The position numbers and the translations under genes were made by a program. A stretch of DNA of 64,000 nucleotides, taken from Oenanthe sinensis. Taxonomy: Eukaryota; Streptophyta; Magnoliopsida; Apiales; Apiaceae. This document shows positions 1 through 10,283 of the stretch, piece by piece. The first letter of the stretch is position 1, and each line of letters begins with the position of its first letter. The DNA is taken from the NCBI GenBank assembly GCA_028671895.1, contig CM053802.1, forward strand, positions 40,772,201-40,836,200, in the 5' to 3' direction. The notes under the pieces are model-generated. The model ran no database searches and was not told the DNA's origin. It was given only the letters and a program-made list of their open reading frames with translations.

Positions 1-366
1 CTCAATGTGAAGAAGATCAACATCTTTCTTCCTTTGTCCTTTTGCTGCAATCATTCCCTCAGCTTTGATTGGCACAAAGTTTTCAGATTTGTGTTTGAAC
101 ACCTCTATTTCTTTGGCTTGATTACTCCCAGAAGCTTGACCTTCAGTCTTGACTTGTTTTGGCTTCTTCTCCTTGTCTCCTTTGTCTTCAACAACTAATG
201 GTCTTTTAACTCCAGATGATTTTGGTGCATCTTTGGGCTTGTTTGCTCTTTGCTTCATCCTTGGCCTCCTTTCACCTTCTTTTCTTCTGGCTTCTCTTAT
301 TAGCCTATCCTCTTCATCATATTCCCTTTGCAATTGAATGGCTAATTCTTCTTGGGATTTTTCTTG
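1..366 (-). pseudogene. Continuation of the third ORF beyond an in-frame TAA
   Basis: After TAA at 367-369 the same frame stays open for all 122 remaining codons to the window edge. Composition matches the upstream C-terminus: charged, Lys/Glu/Gln/Arg-rich and coiled-coil-like, followed by a Lys/Pro-rich stretch. Random AT-rich sequence would be expected to hold several stops in this length, so the TAA is best read as a single nonsense change in a longer gene. The real end lies outside the window. Confidence 0.65.
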
Positions 367-3300
367 TTACTCCCTTTCTCTTATGCCAACTACTATGGCT
401 TTGCTCAACAATTTTTCACTTTCCCCTCCACCTGTGACAGCTTTCTTTTTATCATCTTCAATTAGCTTTCCCTTTCCTTTCCTGTCACCAGGTTGTGAGC
501 TACTGGAACTTGTCTCCTTGAATTTGCTAGCAATTGCATCAAATTTCCTTACTATGTCTTGAGCCAACTCCTTCTTGGGATCTGTAGACTTTGCCACCAC
601 AGCTTCAGTACCACTTGCTTTCTCCAATGCATCAGCTTCTTGCTTCTCCCCCTTTTTGTTATCAACAACTGGCACTTGTGCTACTGACTGAGAGAGTATG
701 GGAGTCTCTAAGAGTTTACCCAGAAGATTGATTTGAGTGACTTGATTCTTCAAAATTTGCTGCATGTTGAGCTCCATGGAGGCTACTCTTTTCTCCAATT
801 CCATTACCTTGTCCTTGGCTGAAAACTCAGTGTCCAACCTTTGCTTAATTCTAGTCAGCATTGTGAGGCTGAGTCTAGAGTCAATGGTGGTGTCAAAATG
901 CATCCTTGAGCTGTCAATGTCTTCTCTTATTTTCTTCAATTCATACTTGGAGCTTGTGACATGCATTTTCTGGATCTTCAAATTATCCCTGTAAAAGTTC
1001 AGAATTCTCTTTTGCAGGGGATCCACCACATCTACTTCAGCCATTGACCTTCTGTAAAGAGAAATGATGGCCCTTTCTGTTTCAGCCAAATTAGTTTCAT
1101 CACTTGCCACTTGTGGATCTAGAAGTTCATCATCAGAATTATCATCAAAATCTTCAGGATTCATGTGGGATATATCATCAGGTTGACTGGCCAAAAACTC
1201 TTTCTCACTCCTGAATTGCTCTTCTGTCTGCACTAAACCCAGCATTTGCTCAGCTATTTGATTAGATGCTGCTGCTAGTTCTTGATAATGAGGATCTTCA
1301 TGTTGAAAGGTTGAAGCATCAAGATTGACATCAATTTCATCCTCCACCTCCATGTTGACTTCTGCAACTCTTGCAGGGACTCCATAGTCTACAACTCCCC
1401 CTGACTCTAGCCCCAACTCCTGGGTGAGTCCTGCTTCAAACTGCTCAGTTTTAGAAGTTGATGCTTCATGAGATGGTGAAATTGGTTTCTCTCTATTCTT
1501 TTCTCTCTCACTATCTTCTCTCTTTTCTTGAATCAGGATCTCATCCTGGATTCTCACCTCTCCCTTACTTTCCTCTCCTTTTTCATCACCTGCTAAGGTG
1601 GGACTCTCTTTTCTCGCACCCTCTCCTTTTGCCACCTCAGAAGAATTTGAGGGCCCCTCATTCACACACTCTCCTTTTGCCAAGGTATGCAAACCTTGCC
1701 TCTCACACACCTCTCCCACTCCACTCAATCCTAATAGAGTATTGGCCACTTGAAGTGTTTCAATGGATGATTCATGAATTGACATGAAGGGATCAATCGA
1801 TGGATAAGAAGTATCCATCGATGGATGAATATCCGTTGATGGGAGCTCGTCGATGGATGTAAGGATATCCATCGATGAAAGTGAACTAGTCAATGGATGT
1901 TGGAAGTTATCAGTGGATTGCATAATATCCATTGACTGGAGAGAAATTACAGTATTTTCCTGATCAATCAAGGTGTTAACCTTATTTGGTGATGCAGGTG
2001 AGAGTGTTGACTCCACCCTGAGTTGCAAAGAGGGTGAATTTGAAACAATGAAGTTGTCAATCAACACTGTTTCTGAAGAAATAGTTTTTGAAGGAGATTG
2101 AAGAGAAGATTCAGATAAAGAATGGGGCTGTGCCTCAGGAAGATTCTGAGACACATCAAAAGAAGAAACTGAAGGCTCCACCAAATTTTTATTTGGCTTT
2201 GCATGTGTGTGTGTGCCCTGTGCAGTATTTGTAACCTTCTTTCTTCTTTTGTATGGCTGTATTATTTGGTGACCCTTATCCCCATCTGATGGTCCTGGTT
2301 GAGACCTCTTTTTAATAGTTACATCTTTTTGAGAAGATGCAACTAGGGATGTGTTCAAGTCCTTTACTACAGCCTCAATCTGTTGGGAGATTGGACTGGT
2401 GGCTGGCTGGTTCCTCTCAATCTCACTCTCCTTATTCTTCTGGCTTTCTTGATGTTGGCCAGTTCCCTCACCCTTATCAACCACCTTCACACTCCCCTTA
2501 GAGGTTTTTCTTTTCTTAGATCTTACAACAGTAGTCTTTTGAGAAACTACTGAGGTGGTTTGATCAGACTTGTGTTTTGAAGGTTGTGCAACTTGGGTAG
2601 GAGGAATGGGGGCATTTCCATCTCCCTCCATTGTTGCTGAAGGCAAAGAAATTTGAGATTTTGAAGAAGAATGTACAAGATGGAGATTTTGAAGATATAC
2701 CTGTACAAGAGGAGGATAAATGAGGCACAACTTAGGGTGTAAGTTGATTCTCACAAGATCCTTGAAGACCCTCTTGTTTTGCATCCATGGCTCCAAGGAC
2801 TCCATATCTGCACTTATTTCATACTCTCCAACAGAGGCATTAATAATCATCATGAAAAATCTTGCAAAGTAGATATTATTTTTCCTAGATGACTTGGGTC
2901 CTAACTTAGCAGATAATTCATTTAGGAGTAGTGTGCCAAAATCGAAGTATTTATGAAACAGGATAGAATAAGCAATTTCTTGCATACTGATCGTAATTGC
3001 ATCAAAATTACTTATTTTTCCAGAAAATACTTTAATTATGGCACCAAAGAAATAACTCCATTCTTTCCTAAGATTTTTCCTAACAACTTCTCCTAATCCA
3101 GTTTCAGCATTTGCATAATTAACGGATTCTAACATGTCCCTAATTTCATTTTCAGTAGGTGGTTTATTACAATTATTTGCAGGCAACCCTAAACATTCAG
3201 ATAATGAAGTACTAGTAATTGTATAGGAATTACCTTTGCAAGAATAAGAAATTACCTTCCCATCTGGTGAAATCTCTGCAGAGGTCCACAGTTTCTCAAC

Positions 3301-3477
3301 AAAGGAACACACGATTGTTGGTGCTTTGCTAAGAGCTTTGGAAACTTTGCAATCTCCTAGGAATCGCATCAATGGATGAAAGTCCACAGGAGCATCATTC
3401 ACCGTTAGACATGCTGTGAAGTTGTTCTGTTCATAGGTGAACCCAGTGGAAGAGACGATCTTCTTTTGTGGTGCCAT
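367..3477 (-). CDS. Third ORF of element A, in the position of the Sirevirus 'env-like' gene
   Basis: 1036 codons from ATG 3475-3477 to TAA 367-369. The N-terminal ~270 residues look globular and resemble the domain often labelled 'putative plant transposon protein' or 'envelope-like' next to plant Sirevirus pol genes (recognised from memory, not searched). Residues ~280-700 are low-complexity, rich in S, T, K, E and P, with repeated S-I-D, S-M-D and S-T-D tripeptides encoded by the element's DNA motif at 1760-1950. The C-terminal third is acidic, then predicted coiled coil (~residues 830-930), then Lys/Glu-rich. I see no signal peptide and no convincing membrane segment, so 'env' describes position only. 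The start has A at -3 and GC after the ATG, a good plant context. The reading frame stays open beyond the stop to the window edge (next entry). Confidence 0.75.
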   Translation of the reverse strand: MAPQKKIVSSTGFTYEQNNFTACLTVNDAPVDFHPLMRFLGDCKVSKALSKAPTIVCSFVEKLWTSAEISPDGKVISYSCKGNSYTITSTSLSECLGLPANNCNKPPTENEIRDMLESVNYANAETGLGEVVRKNLRKEWSYFFGAIIKVFSGKISNFDAITISMQEIAYSILFHKYFDFGTLLLNELSAKLGPKSSRKNNIYFARFFMMIINASVGEYEISADMESLEPWMQNKRVFKDLVRINLHPKLCLIYPPLVQVYLQNLHLVHSSSKSQISLPSATMEGDGNAPIPPTQVAQPSKHKSDQTTSVVSQKTTVVRSKKRKTSKGSVKVVDKGEGTGQHQESQKNKESEIERNQPATSPISQQIEAVVKDLNTSLVASSQKDVTIKKRSQPGPSDGDKGHQIIQPYKRRKKVTNTAQGTHTHAKPNKNLVEPSVSSFDVSQNLPEAQPHSLSESSLQSPSKTISSETVLIDNFIVSNSPSLQLRVESTLSPASPNKVNTLIDQENTVISLQSMDIMQSTDNFQHPLTSSLSSMDILTSIDELPSTDIHPSMDTSYPSIDPFMSIHESSIETLQVANTLLGLSGVGEVCERQGLHTLAKGECVNEGPSNSSEVAKGEGARKESPTLAGDEKGEESKGEVRIQDEILIQEKREDSEREKNREKPISPSHEASTSKTEQFEAGLTQELGLESGGVVDYGVPARVAEVNMEVEDEIDVNLDASTFQHEDPHYQELAAASNQIAEQMLGLVQTEEQFRSEKEFLASQPDDISHMNPEDFDDNSDDELLDPQVASDETNLAETERAIISLYRRSMAEVDVVDPLQKRILNFYRDNLKIQKMHVTSSKYELKKIREDIDSSRMHFDTTIDSRLSLTMLTRIKQRLDTEFSAKDKVMELEKRVASMELNMQQILKNQVTQINLLGKLLETPILSQSVAQVPVVDNKKGEKQEADALEKASGTEAVVAKSTDPKKELAQDIVRKFDAIASKFKETSSSSSQPGDRKGKGKLIEDDKKKAVTGGGESEKLLSKAIVVGIRERE

Positions 3478-4040
3478 TCTTTCAGTTGATATTCAAGAAA
3501 TTAAAGTGAACTTGAAAGAATTTGTGAGAGCTCGTGAGAATTAGATAAAATTAGCTTGAGAGAGAGAGACAGAGATGAATAGTTTAGAGAAAAAAAATAG
3601 CAGGTAAGAATGAATTTTTTTTTTAATTGCAACTGCTATTTATATTTTCTAGTATTAAAAAGACTTGAAAGGACTTTTTAATTAGGCAGATAACCGTTGA
3701 TGTATAAAAGACTGTAGTTTATTACCCTAGATGGTAATTCTCCAACGGCTATAATCTGATCAACGGATGAATAAAACTGTAGAAATTCTATTACTATCGA
3801 CGGATAAAATAGAGAGTTAATCTTTTATCGATCGATCACCAACTACCAAGGTAATTAACTGTCGATAGATAAATATCCATCGATAGGAATGACATTTATC
3901 TGTTGATCAATTAAGAAGAGATTTATCCGTCGATAAACAATTACTTAGGTAATTATCTGTCGATAGATAAATATCCATTGATAATTGTGAACAATGGCTA
4001 CAAAACAAACAAAAAAACAAAAAAAAACTTGACAGTCATT
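3478..4040 (-). promoter_or_regulatory. Pol-third ORF spacer with motif array; candidate internal promoter
   Basis: 563 bp between the pol stop and the third-ORF ATG. Positions ~3690-3990 carry many copies of a 9-bp motif close to TCNRTYGAY and its reverse complement, the same motif as in the element's LTR. A TATA box follows on the minus strand at 3636-3644, then a CT-rich stretch (GA-rich on plus, 3550-3575) typical of plant 5' UTRs. There is no ATG between the TATA box and the ORF start. Promoter function is inferred. Confidence 0.6.
3636..3644 (-). promoter_or_regulatory. TATA box of candidate internal promoter
   Basis: Minus strand reads TATAAATAG, about 160 bp upstream of the ATG at 3475-3477. 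It closely resembles the LTR's own TATAAATAA at 18986-18994, and both lie just downstream of the same motif array. Confidence 0.55.
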
Positions 4041-5277
4041 TTAAGCATGAGCAAAATTAAGCATACCTAACTCAGAGACTAATCTATTAAAAGTAGATTC
4101 ATCTAGAGGTTTGGTAAATATGTCTGCAAGTTGTTGTTCACTAGGGACAAAATGTAATTCAAGTGTACCATTCATTACATGTTCCCTAATGAAATGATAC
4201 CTTATGTCAATGTGTTTGGTTCTGGAATGTTGCACAGGATTTTCTGTTATTGCAATGGCACTTGTATTGTCACAGAAGATGGGAATTTTGTTCAAGTTGA
4301 ACCCATAGTCAAATAGTTGATTCCTCATCCATAAAATTTGTGCACAGCAACTTCCAGCAGCAATGTACTCAGCTTCTGCAGTTGAAGTTGATACTGAATG
4401 TTGCTTTTTACTAAACCATGACACAAGTTTGTTTCCCAGAAATTGACAGGTGCCTGTAGTACTTTTCCTGTCTATTTTGCAACCTGCATAATCTGCATCC
4501 GAGTAGCCTATTAGATTAAAACCAGAATCTCTAGGATACCAAATACCTAAATTTGATGTACCCTTAAGATATCTGAAAATTCTTTTAATAGCTACTAAAT
4601 GAGATTCTCTAGGATCAGCCTGAAATCTAGCACATAAGCATGTAGAGAACATTATATCTGGCCTACTAGCAGTTAAATATAAAAGTGAGCCTACCATGCC
4701 TCTATAACTTGAAATATCCACCTTAGCTTCTTTGGTGTTTAATTCAAGTTGAGTGGCAGTGGCCATGGGAGTTTTTGCAGAAGAACATTCACTTAACTCA
4801 AATTTCTTTAAAAAATCATGAATGTACTTTGTTTGATTTATAAAAATACCATCCTTAACCTGTTTGACTTGTAACCCAAGAAAGTAGGTAAGCTCTCCCA
4901 TCATGCTCATTTCATATTTACTCTGCATTAGTTTGGCAAACTTCTTGCAAAGTTCCTCATTTGTTGATCCAAAAATAATGTCATCCACATAAATTTGTAC
5001 AAGAATGATAGAGCCATTAACATTTCTACTGAATAGAGTTTTATCAACAGTACCTCTTGTGAAATGATTCTCAATGAGAAACTGAGATAAAGTGTCATAC
5101 CATGCCCTTGGTGCTTGCTTCAAGCCATAAAGTGCTTTGAGTAAAAAATAGACAAAGTTAGGAAATTTTGGATCTTCAAAGCCAGGAGGTTGTTCCATAT
5201 AGACTTCCTCTTCTAATACTCCATTCAAAAATGCACTTCTCACATCCATCTGGTAGACTTTGAAATTAGCATGTGCA
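4041..5277 (-). CDS. pol: Element A pol, 3' part: reverse transcriptase (second half) and RNase H
   Basis: Open from the insertion junction at 5277 to the stop at 4041. The first ATG (5247-5249) is internal to RT, so this is a gene fragment. Visible motifs: QMDVRSAFLNG (RT), YGLKQAPRAWYD, the catalytic YVDD near residue 88, then RNase H with DADYAGC, STAEAEYIA and FCDNTSAI, ending ...ADIFTKPLDE. No frameshift or premature stop is visible. The upstream half of RT continues at 14024 on the far side of element B; the two halves abut exactly at the 5-bp duplication. Confidence 0.93.
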
Positions 5278-5282
5278 GCATA
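5278..5282. repeat. Target site duplication of element B (copy 1, GCATA)
   Basis: GCATA here and at 14019-14023 flank element B exactly. Removing B and one copy restores the reading frame of element A pol at the conserved ...FLAYAAHA... region of RT. Confidence 0.95.
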
Positions 5283-6825
5283 TGAAGGGTTTCGTGATAC
5301 AAACGCAGCGGAATAAACGCGAAAAATAAATCAAAATAGCGAAACCCTCCGCAGGATCCATGCGAAAACAAAAGATTTAATTCGGAGATAAAGAATAAAT
5401 ACCTTTAGAAGCTTTAACAGTTCATTAATGGAAGATTAATGGAGGTCCAAAGCTTGTTTAATCACCACGTATCCCGCTCTCGCGATCTACGCTCTACGGT
5501 ATCCACACGAACACTTTTCATGAAGGATTGATGTGTACTAGCACCCGAAAACTTCTTCTCTCTCTATCTTCCCCCTCTCTCAGAGCGGCTAGGGTTTTTG
5601 TAAAATCTCTATATTATTAAATCAGCCCATAAAGAGATTATATAGAGAGAGGAATAAGTTTTCTAATTATAATCCAATTATAATTAATACTAATCCAAAA
5701 TTCTAAATTATTTAATTAAGTCTCACTTAATTAATTAATTATTAATTTTGGAATTAGTTTAAGTAATTCATTTATTCTATTTATATAATTAATTAAGTCA
5801 TACTTAATTAATATCATAAATAAAATAAATTACTTATTTAATTTAAATTCATAATTTAAATTATTTCTCCTTCAAGCGTTCTTTGTGTGTGACCCTGTAG
5901 GTTATTATTACGTTGGCAACAATTTTAATATCTAATTAAAATTGTAAACAATGAGCGGCATCTAGTAATACATCATTGCTACCCAAATAATAATAATAAA
6001 TCGGTGATTCGATTAAGCCTTTCGTGAATAATGTTCCATGTAATATAATCCCTTTAATCTTGATATTATAGATTAAACTCAAGGCATGTCTCGTGTCATC
6101 CTCTTCATAATTTAATCTTTATTTTCTTGATCGATGAGTAGACTATTAAAATCAAATCAACATTTGAGCACGGCCGTGCATTTCATAGTCTCACTCAAAC
6201 AAGAGGCCAATAATATCACTCCAAAAATTAGGAGGATTAAATCCCATCTAGATCATTCATATTTCTCATACGATTCATAATATACCCAATGTCCACTTTT
6301 ATCATCACCCGGTCAAAGGTAACTTTTAATGTAATCAAAGTATATTAATTCTCGTATAGAAATATAATGATTTCAGGTCTAAGGATCATTACACCATTAT
6401 CACAGTGAGAATTACTTATGACACTTACTTAACATGTAGAATCTCACGGCGGGTCATTCCAGTGCCATGCATTGATACATGCACTTATGTTCTTGACTTT
6501 AGTATCCCCATACCTATGACCAATGAGATGTGGTCATCTGTCAAGAAACATACTAGTCTTTGTGCATTATTATTGTCCTTAAATAATAATACTCGACTAG
6601 GGAATTTTAGGAATAAGATACTATTCATATAATCTCATTTTTAAGTCACATACTTAAAGATATATAATACGTATCAAAATTCCAAGGACATTTATTATGC
6701 TTTCAATTTATTACGCAGTAAATAAAACATAATAAATAAATAATAATCAATAAAACATAATCCTTAATAATAAATATTTTCTTTAAAATATAAAAAGTAT
6801 TGTCTCTAGAGCACAATTACTAACA
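5283..6825 (-). repeat. 3' LTR of element B
   Basis: Plus strand runs TGAAGGG...CTAACA, 1543 bp, preceded by GCATA and followed on the internal side by the polypurine tract (ATCTCCCACTTGCAC on plus). Contains a palindrome GCACGGCCGTGC near 6170 inside a block also found in LTRs C, D, E and F. Confidence 0.95.
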
Positions 6826-6840
6826 ATCTCCCACTTGCAC
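6826..6840 (-). other. Polypurine tract of element B
   Basis: Minus strand GTGCAAGTGGGAGAT directly upstream of TGTTAG at the LTR edge. The identical tract lies beside the LTRs of D (54339-54353) and E (60421-60435). Confidence 0.85.
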
Positions 6841-7412
6841 TAGAGCCAATTACCCAAGTATCCAATACTCATGGAACTAGTGTGACTTTCGTGCTTCTGC
6901 TGCGACAAAGCCTTAGTCAGTGTGTCTGCAATATTATTATTAGTATACACTTTACATATATGTATATCTCCTTGATCATTAATCTCATTAATTAGGTGAT
7001 ATCTCCTAAGTACATGCCCAAACAGCCTCATTGGCTGCTTCACAAGCATCAATATACTCAGGTTCTATTGTAAAATCAACAATTGTCTTTGCTGTGAACC
7101 ATTCCAGCAATAAAACACAAAGCCAGACAGAAACATTAAATTATCGTTATCTGTCTAGAAACCAGTATCACTGAAACCTCTTACAACTAGCTTCACATCT
7201 CCTCCATATAACAAGAATGAATCTTTAGTCCTCTTTAAGTACTTAAGAATATTCTTGACTGTCGTCCAGTGACCTTCACCTGGATTAGATCGGTATCTAC
7301 TCATCATGGTTAAAGCATACGAGACATCAGGACAAGTACATAATATTGCATACATTATAAAACCAACTGCTGACGCATATGGAATTTTACTCATGCAGTC
7401 CCTATCATCCAA
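6841..7412 (-). pseudogene. Element B RNase H remnant, deleted and broken
   Basis: Pieces read SKIPYASAVGF...LVVRGFSDTGF then a TAG (7155-7157) where the intact relative E has Q of SFQTD. Next comes a damaged stretch reaching EAAN-EAVW, which joins directly to HVLRRYHLI at about 7016-7022. About 45 codons present in E, including the catalytic YCDNNGAI segment, are missing at that join. Ends ...LTKALSQQKHES...YLGNWL. The same stop and the same deletion occur in element D. Confidence 0.85.
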
Positions 7413-8340
7413 TGATTTAGGACAAATTTTATTTTGAGATCATTATCCCATGAGACATTGGGACATATCCATTTTATTCTCTTTGCATTTGAAATCGATG
7501 CAAAACTTTGTCAATGTATGTACTCTAAATTAGGCCGATCAATCACCTTGATCTATCTCTATAGATCTCGATCCCTAATATATATGTCATATTGCCTAAG
7601 TCTTTCATTGAGAAATTATTTCTCAACCAAGTCTTCACAGTCTGTAGAGAAGGAATGTCATTCCCTATTAGTAATATATCATCAACATATAATACTAGGA
7701 ATGCCACATGGCTCCCACTAAACTTCTTGTAAACACAAGTTTCATCTTCATTCTGAATAAAGTCAAACTCTTTTTGACTGTTTCATGAAAACAAATGTTC
7801 CATCTCCTCGAGGCCTGCTTTAATCCATAAATGGATCGACGCAACTTACATACATTTCCAGCATCCTTTAGATCAACAAAACCCTTAGGGTGTGTCATGT
7901 ACACATCCATATCTTCTTCAAGGCTCTCATTTAAGAAAGCGGTTTTGACATCCATTTGCCAGATTTCATAGTCATAGTAAGCAACTATAGCAAGCAAAAT
8001 CCTGATGGACATGACCATAACAACTGGCGAAAAGGTCTCATCATAGTCAATACCATGAATTTTCTTGAAACCTTTTGCCACCAATCGTGCTTTATAGGTC
8101 TGTACATTAGCATCCATGTCGGTCTTCTTCTTGAAAACCCACTTGCACCCTATAGGTTTTACCCCTTCAGGTGGATCAACCAAAGTCCATACTTGATTAG
8201 TATACATGGATTCCATCTCAGATTTAATAGCATCCAGCCATCTCTTAGAATCTGGAGTGTTTATAGTATCTAGGTAGGTGAGAGGCTCATCTTCATCCAC
8301 AAGCATCACATCACCATCTTGAGTCAAGAGAAATCCATAT
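7413..8340 (-). pseudogene. Element B reverse transcriptase remnant
   Basis: A 210-codon open stretch (7695-8327) matches E's RT closely: DEDEPLTYLDT, GCKWVFKKKTDMD, KARLVAKGF, QMDVKTAFLNESLEED and YGLKQASRRWN. It then shifts frame near 7700, before the YVDD region, which is readable only in pieces at 7660-7690. Residues at conserved places are altered (for example FSPVVMVMS against FSPVAMVKS in E), so the enzyme is not functional. Confidence 0.85.
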
Positions 8341-9480
8341 TATCTCTCGAGCTCATGGCGAATCCTACTAAACCTACGAACACCTGTGTTTCTTGAGCAG
8401 TATTATTTTTCTTGTACATTCTACTCAGGTTCCTCCACTGGTTCAACGTTATCATGTGGGTCTCAAACTTCATTGAGATCTATTATCCTCCCACTGTCTC
8501 TCAGCAGCTCGAGCAACAAACACTTTGTTCTCGGAAGGATTATAGAAAGAATAACCCCTTGTTTCAGTTGGGTATTCCACAAAATTACATTTATCTGATT
8601 TTGGTCCTAGCCTGTCAGAGATTAGACGTTTCACAAACGCTTCACATCCCCAAAATTTTATAAATGACATGCTGTGACGTTGCTCAGTCCATATCTCATA
8701 AGGAGTCTTTTGAACCAATTTAGTAGGAACACAGTTAAGTGTATGTGGAGCCGTTTCCAGGGTGCAACCCCAGAAACTAATTGGAAGATTCATTGACTCA
8801 ACATTGATCGCACCATGTCCAACAAGGTGTGATCTCTCCTATCAAAAAACTTTTCTTTGATATTTTCTACTTCATCTTTATAGTCTTTGAACTTTTCAAA
8901 TGATTCGGATTAGTTCTTCAAAAGATACATATATCCGTATATACTAAAATAATTAGTAAATTTTATGAAGTTAATAAAATCTACCTTTTGTCATCGTACA
9001 CATATGACCACATACATCACTATGTATAAGTCATACCCATTCAATGATCCCTTCACCATGTCCGGTAAAAGGAGCTTTAGTCATTTTACCAAATAAACCA
9101 AGATTCGCATCCTTTTGTATGATTCATAATCAAACTTATCCATGAATGCATCCTTATGTATTCTGAAAATGCGTTTCTTATTAATACGGCCTCAACAACA
9201 GTGCCAAAGGTAATATTTGATTTGAGTCACTTTAGAACATATAAATTGTTAATTAGATGTGCAACATTATAAGGCTCATCATCAAAATAGAATAAACAAC
9301 TATTGTTATAAAATGAAAAAGCCTTTCTTGTCCAAACAAGAAACTGAAATAATGTCTCTGCCAATTGCAAGCACGCTATAACAATTATTAAGTTCTAAAT
9401 TTTCCTTATAGGCCAAAAATTAAGTAACGAGTTCCTCGAACCAGAGCAACTATCTTTACTCCAATTCCAACCCGATACCT
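8341..9480 (-). pseudogene. Element B integrase/protease remnant
   Basis: 8470-8793 encodes the C-terminal integrase side (PISFWGCTLETAPHTLN, TPYEIWTEQRHSMSF, GCEAFVKRL). Upstream, 8800-9480 is recognisable as integrase core and pre-integrase only in scattered frames, with many stops and indels. No complete D-D-E core can be read. Confidence 0.75.
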
Positions 9481-10283
9481 TAAGCTTGACCCTTATTGAT
9501 CATCATCTTCCGATCTTCCAATTAAGCATGACAGTTTAGTTTCCAGCCTCCCAATTTTCCACAGAAGCGATAATCGTCTTCTTTATCAACACCTCATTCA
9601 GACTTTAGAGTCTGCTTTAGGGATTGGACTTTGGTTTGACAACGGAACTAGATCAAATCTTCTCCTTGCCTTTCCATTTTCCTTTCTCTTTTGCATTCCC
9701 TATGTTTACCATCAATATAGTAGTAGTTCATGCATTTATCATATTGCTTTCAGCAGTTCTCAACATGCTTAGCAACTCAATGGGTGTTTTACCAATCTTA
9801 TTCATTTTATTGTTCATAACAAAATAAGATTTGTCCAAAGATTGTAAGATCAAATCTAACTGTCTCTAGACCAATCTAGAAACCCAAAATATCAAAGGTA
9901 CTCATTATACCCTATAATCTTTAGAACATGTGGTGTAACCGGGTCTCACTCTCCCTACTTGTACGTGTATAGTGCCCTTTCAAATATATCTTGTGCTCAA
10001 TCGTCTCATAAGCATCTATATGCTCGTATTGCTTCTTAAGCTCAGCACATATATTTGCGAGCATGAGACATGAAACATCAGTCGCAACATCAATTTGCTT
10101 CCAATAAGCACTATGATTTGCACATGTTACATTCTCAACTTTAAGAGTAGGGGAAGAGATTTGACTAATATCGTGGTGCCCGAGGACGATCCTCAAGCTC
10201 CTATGTCAGTCAAGGAAATATATTCTCGTCAACTTGTCCTTCTCAAGAACTGATCGCATAGAGAAGTTGTTTGTGTTTATCAT
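9481..10283 (-). pseudogene. Element B gag remnant
   Basis: A gag-like start, MINTNNFSIRSVLEKDKL-type, lies at ATG 10281-10283, then fragments MRIVLGHHDIS...CLMLANICAELKKQYEHIDAYETIEH. The frame runs into a stop after ...SRESETRLHHMF (9921). Downstream, gag resumes in another frame (a T-P-I-E-L-L-S-M-L-R-T-type segment near 9780-9830), and the zinc knuckle near 9540 is degraded. Element D breaks at the same place with the same residues. Confidence 0.75.

Noticed and set aside
6405..6632. Identical 75-codon plus-strand ORFs at 6405 and 13598
   Set aside because: They are the same LTR segment present twice, antisense to the element; identity reflects LTR youth, not a gene.
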